Shown: in pieces, positions 8,654 through 18,600 of the stretch | Layout: the number at the start of each line of letters is the position of its first letter | Numbering within the stretch: position 1 is the first letter of the stretch | NCBI GenBank assembly: GCA_027488375.1 | Contig: JAIYBW010000001.1 | Coordinates: forward strand, 426,223 to 490,222 | Length of the DNA: 64,000 bases | Reading direction: 5' to 3' | Source of the DNA: Pseudomonadota bacterium | Lineage (GTDB): Bacteria; Bdellovibrionota; Bacteriovoracia; Bacteriovoracales; Bacteriovoracaceae | Position numbers and translations under genes: made by a program | Notes under the pieces: generated by a model | What the model was told of the DNA's origin: nothing | Seen by the model: the letters and a program-made list of their open reading frames with translations, nothing else | Databases searched by the model: none

Positions 8654-9422
8654 GAATTGAACAGAGTCTCTCAGCAAAGTCTCTGGCTGCTTCTCCACAA
8701 ATGTGGGCATTATCATTCGTCGCAGCTCCCATACATCCCGATCTTCCTTCAATAGGGACTCTTTTTAGAAGTTCCTGGCCATCAAAGTAGGGAGAGTTTT
8801 TCATAACTTCAAAACTATCTATAAATTGACAGTGATTTTGAATTTCATTTTCTATGATACTGCCAACTCTTTTCATATTTTTGTAATTTTTGAGAGGCAC
8901 ATTTCGTTTAGTTGAAACTTCCATCTCGAATGTCTGGTGGATGAAAAAACAATTTGATTTCGAGATTTCCTTAGATTGAATCAACTTCACCAGATTTTGA
9001 ATGTCTTTGCGAATAAAATCATCCGTTTGAGAAATGTAATTACCACCAAATTCAAAGGCAATTTTTTGAGGATTGTGGGTCTCAATCATTTTCTCAAATC
9101 GTTTTTTACAATCAGGGACTTTTTCTTTTGATCCAATATTAAGATGTTCATTTTGGGGATCTCTTTGAATTGTCTCAATATGATCCATGCTTCCCTGGCC
9201 TAACCAGTCTCTGGGGATGGTTCCTCCTCTTGCATAAAGCACAAAATCTTTTTTGAGGCATTGTTGAAGGAAGTTACCAGTATAGCTACGTGCCCAAGTT
9301 GCCCCAAATTGTGAGTCTCCCACGATCAGGAGTTCAACTGGCCGATGGCAGTCCTGAGCATAAGCACCGAAAGCGAGATAGAAGCTAGAGAGGCTTATCA
9401 ACATGAATCTTTTTAAAATCAT
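8646..9422 (-). CDS. Secreted SGNH/GDSL-like hydrolase
   Basis: 258 aa with a Sec signal peptide (cleavage near AYA/QDC). SGNH blocks can be traced: GDSQ (block I, nucleophile Ser), a Gly in the YARGG region (block II), FGGNYIS (block III Asn), and DNAH near the C-terminus (block V, D-x-x-H). Such enzymes are periplasmic esterases, lipases or sugar deacetylases; the substrate is unknown. Several Cys fit disulfides. It is convergent with the hybrid kinase. Confidence 0.7.
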   Translation of the reverse strand: MILKRFMLISLSSFYLAFGAYAQDCHRPVELLIVGDSQFGATWARSYTGNFLQQCLKKDFVLYARGGTIPRDWLGQGSMDHIETIQRDPQNEHLNIGSKEKVPDCKKRFEKMIETHNPQKIAFEFGGNYISQTDDFIRKDIQNLVKLIQSKEISKSNCFFIHQTFEMEVSTKRNVPLKNYKNMKRVGSIIENEIQNHCQFIDSFEVMKNSPYFDGQELLKRVPIEGRSGCMGAATNDNAHICGEAARDFAERLCSILN

Positions 9423-9484
9423 GAGCGCATATTAATAGAGGTCATGGTCTCTGCCTAGGGGAGGCGGAATTTTATATAGGATTT

Positions 9485-9991
9485 TTATGCTTGATGGGCA
9501 ATTAAGCTTCTCAGCATCCATGCATTCTTTTCATGGACTTGCATTCTTTCAATCATAAAATCCGCAGTGACTTCATCATCGCAAGAGTCAGAAAGGGCAA
9601 TAATATTTTTTGCACAGCTTAGCACTGTTTCATTCGAATGAACTAAGTTATGAATCATCTCATTTGCCGAGGGTACTCCGGATTCTTCTTTGATTGAGGA
9701 GAGCTTTGAGAAAGCGACAAAAGAACCGGGAGCAAATTCCCCAAGGGCCCGTATTCTTTCAGCGATGAGGTCAATCGCCTTGGCCTGTTCTAGATATTGA
9801 TTCTCAAATAATTGATGGAGAGATTGAAACATTGGCCCTGTGACATTCCAATGATAATTTTGAGTTTTAAGGTAAAGAAGATAAGTGTCTGCAAGAAGTT
9901 TATTTAACTCCTGGCAAATGCTTTTTCTATCCTCTTCCGAAATACCGATATTGATAGAGTTTGTTAATAATCCTTCAATTTTATTCGTCAT
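9485..9991 (-). CDS. dps: Dps-family ferritin-like DNA-protection protein
   Basis: 168 aa, a typical Dps length. The ferroxidase signature is complete: NYHWNVTGPMF with the first His, then HQLFENQY, and AIDLIAERIRALG with Asp/Glu ligands from the partner subunit. Dps assembles 12-mers that oxidise Fe(II) with hydrogen peroxide, store iron and coat DNA. The N-terminus lacks a long Lys-rich tail, so direct DNA binding may be weak. GGAG lies before ATG 9991. It sits near an AhpC-type peroxiredoxin, consistent with an oxidative-stress neighbourhood. Confidence 0.93.
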   Translation of the reverse strand: MTNKIEGLLTNSINIGISEEDRKSICQELNKLLADTYLLYLKTQNYHWNVTGPMFQSLHQLFENQYLEQAKAIDLIAERIRALGEFAPGSFVAFSKLSSIKEESGVPSANEMIHNLVHSNETVLSCAKNIIALSDSCDDEVTADFMIERMQVHEKNAWMLRSLIAHQA

Positions 9992-10175
9992 TTTGAACTC
10001 CTTTTCAAAAATATTTCAATTTATTTTTGCAAGTGCAATGCCATGGAAAGAGTGAATTGAGATGGCGAACTTTTGCTGATATGTCCCTTTATGCCCCAAA
10101 AAGCCGCGAGTGCTAAGAGTCTTTTCATTCTTGGCTGGCCTAGAAAATGCACGAAGATGAGTTGAAAGAGGATTT

Positions 10176-10364
10176 ATGAAGAAAAGAAAAAAAGTAAAAA
10201 AAATAAAATTAAGAAAATTAATTCATGGAATGAAACAAACTCAGAATCAAGGGAATGATGAATCTTCAAAAGATAAGATCTATCCAGATTTTCTCAATCT
10301 TGAGTCAAAAAATAGTGAAGAAATTAAAGATACGGATCGTGGACACGAGCCTTATGATATCTAA
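10176..10364 (+). CDS. Small lysine-rich protein, hypothetical
   Basis: 62 aa; the first 15 residues are almost all Lys, Arg or hydrophobic, and the rest is polar and acidic. A ribosome site (AAGAGGA) precedes the ATG at proper spacing. No domain is recognised; it could be a small nucleic-acid binder. It overlaps the convergent small gene by 4 nt. The start signal and strong charge pattern argue that it is real, but conservation is untested. Confidence 0.45.
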   Translation: MKKRKKVKKIKLRKLIHGMKQTQNQGNDESSKDKIYPDFLNLESKNSEEIKDTDRGHEPYDI

Positions 10365-10636
10365 AGATGAATTTGAGTTTCCTTCGTGAGATTTTCAATC
10401 TTATGCTTCCAATCCTGATCCGCTCTAGAAATGATCTCACTTTGAATGAGTTTAACTTTTGAGGAAAAGTCGTTTCCGTAGTTATCCATTGAAAACTCAT
10501 CTAAGAGATAAGTTATTTCTGATTCAAGTTGAGAATTAGCAAGCGTTGTCAGGTATCGACGATAATTGTCTTGAGAGCGACGTGCCTCTTTCATTTCTTT
10601 GTAATTTCCCATCATGACTACATTCGTATTTGTCAT
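10361..10636 (-). CDS. Small hypothetical protein
   Basis: 91 aa if started at ATG 10636, which has GAGGGG just upstream; a longer GTG start at 10681 has no ribosome site. The sequence is predicted helical and charged (KEMKEARRSQDNYRRYL...), with no signal peptide or membrane segment. No family is recognised. Confidence 0.45.
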   Translation of the reverse strand: MTNTNVVMMGNYKEMKEARRSQDNYRRYLTTLANSQLESEITYLLDEFSMDNYGNDFSSKVKLIQSEIISRADQDWKHKIENLTKETQIHL

Positions 10637-10891
10637 TATCCCCTCGATCTTTATAATTTTACCCTTCATGGATAAAATCACTTTCTACCATCGCAAACTT
10701 GAGGCCAAATTCTCAGTTGCATGTTTACTTAGTTATTGATGCCTGGGTTATAGGCAGAGGGGTTATTTTCGACAAGGCGAAGAAGTTACAATGAGCTATT
10801 TTTGTAAAGATTACTGATATTGCAGAGCTAAATAGTGAAAAATCTTACCATTTTAAAGGTAAAGTTTACGTGTGCAGAGCGTAAATTAAAT

Positions 10892-10923
10892 AAAAAAAGG
10901 GGTGCTTCATGGCACCCCTTTTT
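10892..10923. terminator. Bidirectional intrinsic terminator
   Basis: A GGGGTGC/GCACCCC stem (10899-10905 and 10912-10918) with a 6-nt loop, flanked by seven A on the left and five T on the right. It works as a terminator on either strand and lies 25 bp after the peroxiredoxin stop. Confidence 0.9.
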
Positions 10924-10947
10924 GTCACTGAGTCTTTTTGTCGGGGA

Positions 10948-11532
10948 CTAAGCGTTCTTTTTAAACCAAGCTTTTGAGCCAGTTGGATCTGGCTTCATAG
11001 AATCAGAGCCTTTCTTCCAGTTTGCTGGGCAAACTTCACCAGATTTAGCAGTGAATTGGTAAGCTTCAACAAGACGAAGAGTCTCTTCAACATTACGACC
11101 AACAGAAAGGTTATTGATTGTAGAGTGTTGGATAACGTTATTATCATCAATGATGAATAGGCCACGAAGGGCCACTGTATCATTAACGAGAACTTCGTAG
11201 TCACGAGCGATTTTTTTATCAAGATCTGCAAGGATTGGGTACTTTACTTCACCAAGTCCACCTTCGTTACGGGCCTGTTTTGTCCAAGCTAAGTGAGAGA
11301 AGAATGAATCAACTGAACATGCGATAAGTTCACAGTTGATAGCCTTAAATTTATCAGCAGCATCAGAGTAAGCCACTAGTTCAGTTGGGCAAACAAAAGT
11401 GAAATCAAGTGGGTAAAAGAAAAGCACTTTCCACTTACCTTTGTAGTTATCAAGTGAAACTTCTTTGTTTTCACCGTTCACGAGAGCTGCAGCTTTAAAA
11501 TATGGGGCCGGATTACCAACTAAACGTGCCAT
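10948..11532 (-). CDS. Typical 2-Cys peroxiredoxin (AhpC/TSA, Prx1 type)
   Basis: 194 aa. Peroxidatic C48 in DFTFVCPTE and resolving C168 in GEVCPANW define a typical 2-Cys peroxiredoxin that reduces hydrogen peroxide and organic peroxides. GGLG (91-94) is present, but a canonical C-terminal YF motif is not, so sensitivity to over-oxidation is uncertain. The reductant (AhpF or thioredoxin) is not encoded nearby. Start ATG 11532 has AAGGAG. The single gene ends at a strong terminator. Confidence 0.93.
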   Translation of the reverse strand: MARLVGNPAPYFKAAALVNGENKEVSLDNYKGKWKVLFFYPLDFTFVCPTELVAYSDAADKFKAINCELIACSVDSFFSHLAWTKQARNEGGLGEVKYPILADLDKKIARDYEVLVNDTVALRGLFIIDDNNVIQHSTINNLSVGRNVEETLRLVEAYQFTAKSGEVCPANWKKGSDSMKPDPTGSKAWFKKNA

Positions 11533-11614
11533 AAAGACTCCTTAATTAATGTGTATGGACTCAAGAAATCTAGTCCTATCAGCTAATTTTTTCAAGTCAT
11601 GGTGTTTCCTTCCC

Positions 11615-11642
11615 TTGCATATTGGTGAAGTCTGCCTATCTT
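11615..11642 (+). promoter_or_regulatory. Candidate sigma70-type promoter of clpP
   Basis: TTGCAT (11615-11620), a 16-bp spacer and TATCTT (11637-11642), about 100 bp before the clpP ATG. Assigned by eye; the -10 match is weak. Confidence 0.3.
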
Positions 11643-11744
11643 TTAAGAAAATCAGCTTAAGATTAAATTAAACCTCAAGAATTACTTAAATTTTCCGATA
11701 AGGTTGAACAAAGAAATCAACTTTTTCGATTAAAAAGGACCTTC

Positions 11745-12362
11745 ATGGAAATGCCTAAGGGATACATCCCAAATCCAATCGTGATTGAGCAAACTGCAAG
11801 AGGTGAGAGACAATATGATATTTACTCTCGACTTTTATTAGACAGAATTATTTTTTTAGGAACAGAAGTCAATGACGTTGTAGCGAATCTTTTAGTCGCG
11901 CAAATGCTCTTTCTCGAGCAGTCAGATCCAGAAGCTCCTATTCATTTTTATATCAATTCTCCAGGGGGCTCAGTTTATGCAGGGCTTGGTATCTACGATA
12001 TCATGCAACACGTGACATGCCCGGTTTATACTTATTGTGTGGGCATGGCCGCTTCGATGGGATCACTCTTACTCCAAGCTGGAGAGGCAGGTCACCGTTA
12101 TGCTCTTCCTCATGCAAGAATCATGATCCATCAACCACTTGGTGGAGCTAGAGGTCAGGCGACTGATATTGAGATCCAAGCGCGCGAAATCTTAGATTTA
12201 AAGAAACAATTGAATAACATTTACGTTAAGCATACTGGTCGAAAGTACGATGAGGTAGAGAAGGCTTGTGATCGAGATAATTATCTAGATCCAACTCGGG
12301 CCAAAGAATTTGGACTCATTGATAATATTATTGTTCCTAAAGGTAAAACGAAGAAAGCATAA
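11745..12362 (+). CDS. clpP: ATP-dependent Clp protease proteolytic subunit
   Basis: 205 aa. The Ser-His-Asp triad is visible: S104 in GMAASMGS, H129 in IMIHQP and D178 in DRDNYLD. NSPGG (71-75) forms the oxyanion strand. ClpP forms a 14-mer barrel that degrades substrates unfolded by ClpX or ClpA. Like most, it may lose a short N-terminal propeptide. It lies 9 bp before clpX, the classic operon. Confidence 0.98.
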   Translation: MEMPKGYIPNPIVIEQTARGERQYDIYSRLLLDRIIFLGTEVNDVVANLLVAQMLFLEQSDPEAPIHFYINSPGGSVYAGLGIYDIMQHVTCPVYTYCVGMAASMGSLLLQAGEAGHRYALPHARIMIHQPLGGARGQATDIEIQAREILDLKKQLNNIYVKHTGRKYDEVEKACDRDNYLDPTRAKEFGLIDNIIVPKGKTKKA

Positions 12363-12371
12363 AAGGCGATT

Positions 12372-13691
12372 ATGACTAAAGAGAAAGCGAGTGGATCTTA
12401 CGGCAGTTTAAACTGTAACTTCTGTGGTAAAACACAGAAAGAAGTTAAAAAATTAATCGCTGGTCCGGGTGTTTATATCTGTGATGAGTGTATTGAGCTT
12501 TGTAATGACATCATTTATGAAGATTCAGTCAAGGCCGTTGCAAAAACAGCTACTGATAATGTGCCTAAACCTCATGAGATTAAAGCACACCTTGATAATT
12601 ATGTTATTGGTCAAGAGCGGGCCAAGAAAATTATTTCTGTTGCCGTTCACAATCACTACAAGAGAATTGCATTTAAAGCTGCGACGAGAGAAGGTGATGA
12701 GGTTGAATTGGCCAAATCAAATATCCTCTTAGCAGGTCCAACTGGTTCAGGTAAAACTCTTATTGCTCAGTCTCTAGCAAAATTTCTTAATGTTCCTTTT
12801 GCCATTGCGGATGCCACAACTCTTACAGAAGCTGGTTACGTAGGTGAGGATGTTGAAAACGTTATTCTTAATCTTCTTCAAAACTGTGACTTTGACGTTG
12901 AAAGAGCTCAACGTGGAATTGTTTACGTAGATGAGATAGATAAGATTGCTCGTAAATCGGAAAACCCTTCGATCACGCGTGACGTATCTGGAGAAGGTGT
13001 TCAGCAGGCGCTTCTCAAACTCGTTGAAGGATCTGTAGCGAATGTTCCACCGAAAGGGGGACGTAAGCATCCCCAACAAGAATATATTCAAGTTGATACA
13101 AGAAATATTCTCTTTATTTGCGCAGGAGCCTTTGTCGGATTAGATAAGATCATTGAGAAAAGAATGACCAAGTCAAAGTCTGTGGGGTTAACCTCTATCA
13201 ACACAACTGAGAAAAAAGAAAAAACTCACCTTGAACAATTAGGCGCTATTGAGCCTGAAGATTTAGTGAAATTTGGTCTTATTCCAGAGTTTATTGGTCG
13301 TCTTCCTGTAACGGCGATGCTTGAAGAACTAGATGAGAAAGCTCTAGTTTCTATTCTGACAGAGCCAAAGAATGCCATCGTGAAACAGTACCAAAAACTT
13401 TTTGATTTTGATGGAATTGATCTGGAGTTTACTGAAGAAGCAATTCTTGAAGTGGCCAAAACTGCGCTGAATAGAAAGACTGGTGCAAGGGGCTTAAGGG
13501 CGATTCTTGAGCAAGTCATGCTAGATGTTATGTATGATTTACCAGGACTTGAGAAAGTGGCCAAGTGTATTGTGACTAAGGATGCTATCCTTGGAACTGG
13601 TAAGCCAATATTAGAAGAGGGTGACCGTAAGAAACGCTCGGAATCTAAAAGTGGTGCCAAATCGTCCAAGAAGATTGAGAACGCGTCTTAA
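12372..13691 (+). CDS. clpX: Clp protease ATP-binding subunit ClpX
   Basis: 439 aa. N-terminal C4 zinc-binding domain with C15, C18, C37, C40 for substrate and adaptor recognition. AAA+ core: Walker A GPTGSGKT (122-129), Walker B VYVDEID (184-190), pore loop YVGED (156-160), and the IGF-like region replaced by FIGR further on; sensor-2 GARGLR lies near the C-terminus. The Lys/Ser-rich tail is variable. It unfolds ssrA-tagged and other substrates and feeds ClpP, its upstream neighbour. Confidence 0.98.
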   Translation: MTKEKASGSYGSLNCNFCGKTQKEVKKLIAGPGVYICDECIELCNDIIYEDSVKAVAKTATDNVPKPHEIKAHLDNYVIGQERAKKIISVAVHNHYKRIAFKAATREGDEVELAKSNILLAGPTGSGKTLIAQSLAKFLNVPFAIADATTLTEAGYVGEDVENVILNLLQNCDFDVERAQRGIVYVDEIDKIARKSENPSITRDVSGEGVQQALLKLVEGSVANVPPKGGRKHPQQEYIQVDTRNILFICAGAFVGLDKIIEKRMTKSKSVGLTSINTTEKKEKTHLEQLGAIEPEDLVKFGLIPEFIGRLPVTAMLEELDEKALVSILTEPKNAIVKQYQKLFDFDGIDLEFTEEAILEVAKTALNRKTGARGLRAILEQVMLDVMYDLPGLEKVAKCIVTKDAILGTGKPILEEGDRKKRSESKSGAKSSKKIENAS

Positions 13692-13751
13692 TGACACCGG
13701 CAAAATCTGACTCTAAATAACATTTAACTAAAAGAAATCATTTAAATCAGT

Positions 13752-13785
13752 AGGCTTAGGAAAAAAACTCCTAAGCCTTTTTTTT
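13752..13785 (+). terminator. Intrinsic terminator after clpX
   Basis: A perfect 10-bp stem AGGCTTAGGA/TCCTAAGCCT (13752-13761, 13769-13778), a 7-nt A-rich loop and a run of about 8 T. It separates clpPX from lon. Confidence 0.92.
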
Positions 13786-13823
13786 GTGTTCTAGATTTGA
13801 AAAATCGTGGGATACTATTTCTA

Positions 13824-13846
13824 TAACCTCAATGAACGAGGTTATT
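13824..13846 (+). promoter_or_regulatory. Inverted repeat in the lon 5' leader
   Basis: A perfect 8-bp inverted repeat ATAACCTC-N7-GAGGTTAT, nested inside a second pair GGGAT (13810-13814)/ATCCC (13850-13854). It lies 32 bp before the lon ATG. No T-run follows, so it is not a terminator. It could be an operator for a dimeric repressor or a leader RNA hairpin. It is not the CIRCE sequence. Confidence 0.5.
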
Positions 13847-13878
13847 TGATCCCGAGTTTGATAAGCGCAGGAGGTGCT

Positions 13879-16287
13879 ATGTCTGACAAAAAATCTGAAG
13901 CTGTTAATAACTTCCCACTGCTTCCCCTACGTGATGTGATTATTTTCCCTCACATGGTAGTTCCTTTATTCGTAGGACGGGAAAAATCTATTTCTGCTCT
14001 TGAAAAAGCAGCGAAGAATGGAAATGAACTCTTTCTTGTAACACAGAAAGATGCTTCAGTTCTGAATCCTGAGCGTGAAGACGTTTATGATATTGGTACT
14101 GTCGTTAGCATTATCCAGATGCTAAGACTTCCAGATAATACTGTTAAAGTTTTAATTGAAGGTAAGTACCGTGCCAAAATTAAAACTTTCCGTTGTGAGA
14201 ACGATGGTTACTACTCTGATGTTGAAAAGTGCGCAGATATTATTGAGAGTGATGTAGAAGTTGAAGCTTCTATGCGTTCTGTGAAAAATATCTTTGAACA
14301 GTATGTGAAACTCAATAAGCGAATTCCTCCTGAGCTATTAATGAGCATTTCATCTATTACGGATCCAAGCCGTCTTGCTGATATCATTGTTGCTCACTTA
14401 ACAATGAAGATCCCTGAGAAACAAGATATTTTAAATGCCGTAAATGTTGATACTCGTTTACAGCTTCTTCTTGAAAAAATGCAGGGTGAGATTGAGATCA
14501 TTAACGTTGAGAAGAGAATCCGTTCTCGTGTGAAAACGCAAATGGAGAAATCTCAAAAAGAATACTATCTTAATGAGCAGATGAATGCCATTCAGAAGGA
14601 ACTTGGGAACAAGGATGACAAGTCTGATGTTGCCGAGATGGAAGAAAAGCTTCGTGCTAAGAAAATGCCTGAAGATGCTCGTGAAAAAACAGCTAAAGAG
14701 CTTCGTAAGCTTAAATCTATGTCACCAATGTCTGCAGAGGCTGCGGTTGTAAGAAATTACATCGATTGGATGCTATCTCTTCCTTGGGATGAGTTTACGA
14801 CTGATGATAATTCTGTAACGAAGGCTAAAGAGATTTTAGATCAAGATCATTATGGCCTTAACGACGTGAAAGAAAGAATTGTAGAGTATCTTTCAGTACG
14901 CTCTCTCGTAAAAGACGATACTCGTGGAACTCTTCTTTGTCTTGCTGGTCCTCCAGGTGTTGGTAAAACTTCGATTGCAAAATCGTTAGCTGAATCGCTT
15001 GGGCGTAAATTTGTCCGTATCTCTCTTGGTGGAGTACGTGATGAAGCAGAAATCCGCGGTCACCGTCGTACTTACGTAGGTGCTATGCCAGGGAAAATTA
15101 TCCATGCTCTAAAAAAAGCTGGAACATCAAACCCTGTTATTCTTCTTGATGAGATTGATAAAATGAGTTCTGACTTCCGTGGAGATCCAGGAGCAGCGAT
15201 GCTTGAGGTCTTAGATCCAGGTCAGAATAAAACTTTCGGTGATCATTATATCGAGTGTGAATATGATCTTTCTAAAGTGATGTTTATCATGACGGCCAAT
15301 GATCTTGGAGCTATTCCTGGACCACTTCGTGACCGTATGGAGATCATCCACATTGCTGGATATACACCAGATGAAAAAATGCAGATTGCGAAGAAATACC
15401 TTCTTCCAAAAGCGGTTGAGTCTCATGGGTTAAAAAATTACCCTGTGACTGTGACTGATAAAATCTTCACGAATATTGTTCGTGGGTACACTAAAGAAGC
15501 TGGTGTTCGTGAGCTCGAGCGTTTAATGAATACAATTGCTCGTAAGATTGCCACAGAAGTTGTGACAGAAGATATTAAAGAGGGCCGTAAATTTCAGGTA
15601 ACTGATAAGAATCTTGAAAAATACCTTGGCCCATTGAAGTTTGATCGCAGTGGCATTGAAGAACAACCTCAGGTTGGACTTGTGAATGGTCTTGCTTGGA
15701 CTTCAGTTGGTGGTGAACTTCTTAATATTGAAGTTGTAACTGTTCCTGGTAATGGAAAAATCCAAGTTACTGGGAATTTAAAAGATGTGATGAGAGAGTC
15801 AGCTTCAGCTGCTCTATCATATGTGAGATCAATCTCAAGTCGACTAGGTGTGGATCACGAATGGTATTCTAAAAATGACATTCATATTCACGTACCAGAT
15901 GGTGCGACTCCTAAAGATGGTCCTTCTGCAGGGATCACCATGGCAACAGCTTTAACTTCTGCCATTGCTAATATTCCTGTACGTCAGGATGTTGCGATGA
16001 CTGGTGAGATTTCACTTCGCGGTCGTGTTCTTCCGATTGGTGGCTTAAAAGAAAAAATCTTAGCGGCCAAGCAAGCAGGAATTACAACTGTGATCATTCC
16101 AGAAAAGAATAAGAAGGATTTAGTAAAAATTCCTGATGAGATTCTTAATGGAATTGAAGTACGCCCAGTCTCAGAAGCTGAAGAAGTACTAAGAGTGGCT
16201 TTAAATCTTTCTAAGCCTGAAGAGTTTATGAAAGCACGTGCCCTTAAGGTCCTTGATGGTGAAGCGAATTTAGAGGTCGCGAATTAA
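13879..16287 (+). CDS. lon: ATP-dependent protease Lon
   Basis: 802 aa from ATG 13879, which has GGAGGTG directly upstream; an in-frame GTG at 13807 would add 24 residues through a hairpin and is not favoured. The N-terminal substrate-binding domain starts with [14 protein letters not shown]. Walker A GPPGVGKT is at 357-364, and the AAA+ module follows. The C-terminal protease domain has S683 (PKDGPSAG) and K726 (GLKEK), the Lon Ser-Lys dyad. It degrades damaged and regulatory proteins in the cytoplasm. It stands as a single gene between two intrinsic terminators. Confidence 0.98.
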   Translation: MSDKKSEAVNNFPLLPLRDVIIFPHMVVPLFVGREKSISALEKAAKNGNELFLVTQKDASVLNPEREDVYDIGTVVSIIQMLRLPDNTVKVLIEGKYRAKIKTFRCENDGYYSDVEKCADIIESDVEVEASMRSVKNIFEQYVKLNKRIPPELLMSISSITDPSRLADIIVAHLTMKIPEKQDILNAVNVDTRLQLLLEKMQGEIEIINVEKRIRSRVKTQMEKSQKEYYLNEQMNAIQKELGNKDDKSDVAEMEEKLRAKKMPEDAREKTAKELRKLKSMSPMSAEAAVVRNYIDWMLSLPWDEFTTDDNSVTKAKEILDQDHYGLNDVKERIVEYLSVRSLVKDDTRGTLLCLAGPPGVGKTSIAKSLAESLGRKFVRISLGGVRDEAEIRGHRRTYVGAMPGKIIHALKKAGTSNPVILLDEIDKMSSDFRGDPGAAMLEVLDPGQNKTFGDHYIECEYDLSKVMFIMTANDLGAIPGPLRDRMEIIHIAGYTPDEKMQIAKKYLLPKAVESHGLKNYPVTVTDKIFTNIVRGYTKEAGVRELERLMNTIARKIATEVVTEDIKEGRKFQVTDKNLEKYLGPLKFDRSGIEEQPQVGLVNGLAWTSVGGELLNIEVVTVPGNGKIQVTGNLKDVMRESASAALSYVRSISSRLGVDHEWYSKNDIHIHVPDGATPKDGPSAGITMATALTSAIANIPVRQDVAMTGEISLRGRVLPIGGLKEKILAAKQAGITTVIIPEKNKKDLVKIPDEILNGIEVRPVSEAEEVLRVALNLSKPEEFMKARALKVLDGEANLEVAN

Positions 16288-16306
16288 AAACTAGATAAAT
16301 TTCTTT

Positions 16307-16335
16307 AAAAAACCCGGCTTCGGCCGGGTTTTTTT
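16307..16335 (+). terminator. Intrinsic terminator after lon
   Basis: AAAAAACCCGGC, a UUCG tetraloop, then GCCGGGTTTTTTT: a very stable C(UUCG)G-closed hairpin with a T-run. Confidence 0.95.
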
Positions 16336-16337
16336 AT

Positions 16338-16367
16338 TTGACAGCCTTGTGACAGATTCCTTAATAT
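16338..16367 (+). promoter_or_regulatory. Sigma70-type promoter of tRNA-Val
   Basis: Perfect -35 TTGACA (16338-16343), an 18-bp spacer and -10 TAATAT (16362-16367). It starts about 20 bp before the tRNA, right after the lon terminator. Confidence 0.75.
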
Positions 16368-16386
16368 GTGTGCTCATTTCTAATAT

Positions 16387-16462
16387 GGGCGTTTAGCTCA
16401 GCTGGGAGAGCGCTACCCTTACAAGGTAGATGTCGGGGGTTCGATCCCCTCAACGCCCACCA
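16387..16462 (+). tRNA. tRNA-Val (anticodon TAC), CCA encoded
   Basis: Cloverleaf folded by hand: acceptor GGGCGTT/AACGCCC, D-arm GCTC/GAGC, anticodon stem CTACC/GGTAG with loop CTTACAA (anticodon TAC), T-arm GGGGG-TTCGATC-CCCC. Genomic CCA is at 16460-16462. Confidence 0.97.
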
Positions 16463-16559
16463 TATTTTAAATACTTACATTTGTTTCCCCAATTAATCCT
16501 GAATTCCGTTACTTATGCCTTTGATTTAGGTATAATCATGGACTTAGAGGGCCAATCTT

Positions 16560-17222
16560 ATGAAAAAATCTATCGTCATCATTGAAGATGAAAAAGACAT
16601 CGTTGAATCACTTAAATATCTATTAGAGAAAAATGATTTTACGGTTCATCCTTTTTATTCGGCCGAAGAATTCTTTTCTGCCAAGCTCTGGCCTGAGCAG
16701 TGTATTTATCTTGTAGATTGGAACCTACCTGGAATTAAAGGTATTGATATCATCAAAACAATCAGGCTCAATGATAAAATTTCTCCTGTGTTCATGATCT
16801 CTGCTTACAATAGTCCAAATCAGATTATTGAAGGCCTTCAGTCTGGGGCCGATGATTATCTCACAAAGCCATTTAATTATGATGAGCTTCTTGTCCGTGT
16901 GAACAATGCCCATAGTAAGGTCAGCCATCTCACAGATAATCTTATTAATGTTGGTCTTAAGCTTATTCCCGAAGCTCACACAGTGATGAAAGATGGTGTG
17001 ACTGTAAATTTAACTTCAAGAGAATTTATTATTTTTCAGCACTTGTTCAAGAACCCAAAAAATCCAAGTACTCGTGAAGAGCTAATTGCTCAATTTGATA
17101 AAGATATGGAAATGACTTCTCGTAATATCGATGTTCACGTTTTTTCTTTAAGAAAAAAAATGAGCAAAGTTCATATCGAAATCGAAACAGTTTGGGGAAC
17201 AGGTTATAAACTTGTCCTCTAA
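16560..17222 (+). CDS. OmpR/PhoB-type response regulator
   Basis: 220 aa. Receiver domain 1-120: acidic pocket EDEKD (9-13), phospho-acceptor D53 (LVDWNLPG), Ser in ISAYN, Lys in LTKPF. C-terminal winged helix (~130-218) with TSREFIIFQHL and IDVHVFSLRKKM, the recognition-helix region, ending GTGYKLV as in OmpR. No kinase gene is adjacent, so it is an orphan regulator here. An extended TATAAT-like -10 (GGTATAAT, near 16530) lies upstream. The stop interlocks with the convergent OMP gene (CTAA). Confidence 0.92.
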   Translation: MKKSIVIIEDEKDIVESLKYLLEKNDFTVHPFYSAEEFFSAKLWPEQCIYLVDWNLPGIKGIDIIKTIRLNDKISPVFMISAYNSPNQIIEGLQSGADDYLTKPFNYDELLVRVNNAHSKVSHLTDNLINVGLKLIPEAHTVMKDGVTVNLTSREFIIFQHLFKNPKNPSTREELIAQFDKDMEMTSRNIDVHVFSLRKKMSKVHIEIETVWGTGYKLVL

Positions 17223-18433
17223 AACATCATTCTAAATTCGACTTCAAAGCGTCCTACTTTGGGGACATTTTTTCCAGCAACAGTTTGAACAACGTTAAAG
17301 TTTATTTGGGCCGGAAGTAAAAATTTCTTTTTAAGAAATGGCTGAATACTTGAAAGAGTCGTTGTGAGTTGTACCTGATGCTCCATTTTATCAGAGTTAT
17401 AGGCCAAGTACTCATCTGCAGCAGCATATTCAGAATTAAATTGAGAAGGCATTTGATACATAAAACGATAGACTGGTGTGAAAGATAACCAATCAGAGAA
17501 AGAGAAAGTTGAGTTCACCATCCAGTTCACTTTATCTCCATACTTAATATTAAATTCACCCTTTTCTGATGATAAAGTGTAGTCGCGGCTGCTTGGTATT
17601 CTTAGCTCTTTAGTTGTTGGAGCTTGGTAGGTGTATCTTAGAGTCGTGCCGATGTTGAAATAATCATTAAAAACATAACCTGTTGCAAACTCAGAAAAAA
17701 GATCGAATTGACCATCACCAAATCCAACATCTTGAAGAATATTTGGATCATCTTGGCGACCAGTAGGAAGAATAACTCCTGGATAAAACATCAGTCCCCA
17801 AACACCACGGTCAACGACTTTGGCCATAAGACCTGTTTCCATGTCACCGTAGCCAGTACCGTACCAGTTCCCAATAGGTTTATAGCCATAATTATTAGTG
17901 ATGAATGATTGAACAGATTTTTCATCAGCATCAACCATCGTTCTTAAATTAGCTGCGATTGTAGCATCAAGAACTCCACCATTTTGTTGTTCTAGGTAAT
18001 CGGCTGCTGCCTCATAAGTATTACCTTTCGTTCTTTTGATATCGGCCTGAACTTGGGCCGTGTAATAAGCGATTTCTCCGTAGAACATGACTTTATCTGA
18101 GAGACCGTATCCAAATCCTGTTCCATGAACATTGAACTGGGCCGATGCATCGACTTTGTATTCACCTACTGAAAGATCTTTATAAACTTCGGCCGGTAAG
18201 CTGGCCTGAAGTGTGCCTCCAAAGGCTGGAATCTGATCTAATGTGGCAGCATCGACTTTAAATTGGCCGCCCAGGGTTGATTCTGATCTGAATTGATTAA
18301 AGTTTGAATTCACTTTAGAAGTGACCACATTCCTATAACCCAAAATTCGGACTCCTTTAGGGAGTGTTTTCCAAACTTGAGCGCTGGCAGAAAGAGAGGC
18401 GGCAAATGTCAAAGCGGCCAAAATCTTTTTCAT
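17219..18433 (-). CDS. Outer-membrane beta-barrel protein, unknown
   Basis: 404 aa from ATG 18433, which has GAGGAA upstream and begins a clean Sec signal (MKKILAALTF, cleavage near ASA/QVW). The mature protein has many alternating Tyr/Phe/Gly strands, and the last residue is Phe (EVEFRMMF), the C-terminal signature read by the Bam complex. A stretch FYPGVILPTGRQDD resembles transporter-type barrels seen in aromatic-degradation clusters, but this is weak. It is divergent from a lipoprotein gene 168 bp away. Confidence 0.65.
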   Translation of the reverse strand: MKKILAALTFAASLSASAQVWKTLPKGVRILGYRNVVTSKVNSNFNQFRSESTLGGQFKVDAATLDQIPAFGGTLQASLPAEVYKDLSVGEYKVDASAQFNVHGTGFGYGLSDKVMFYGEIAYYTAQVQADIKRTKGNTYEAAADYLEQQNGGVLDATIAANLRTMVDADEKSVQSFITNNYGYKPIGNWYGTGYGDMETGLMAKVVDRGVWGLMFYPGVILPTGRQDDPNILQDVGFGDGQFDLFSEFATGYVFNDYFNIGTTLRYTYQAPTTKELRIPSSRDYTLSSEKGEFNIKYGDKVNWMVNSTFSFSDWLSFTPVYRFMYQMPSQFNSEYAAADEYLAYNSDKMEHQVQLTTTLSSIQPFLKKKFLLPAQINFNVVQTVAGKNVPKVGRFEVEFRMMF

Positions 18434-18600
18434 GGGCAAATTCCTCAATACTGTTGAAGTTGTGAAGATTTTACTCGATGACGGGGTGAGTATAAAGAAA
18501 TGACATGGTGCTATGTAAAAAGGTAAGGGTCCCTGTTATATTTTTTACGGCATGCCTATAATAGCTAAAAACGTCATCATATTAATCACTTAGGGGATTT

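Noticed and set aside
13807..13878. GTG start giving a longer Lon
   Set aside because: The extension runs through the inverted repeat and lacks a ribosome site; ATG 13879 has GGAGGTG.
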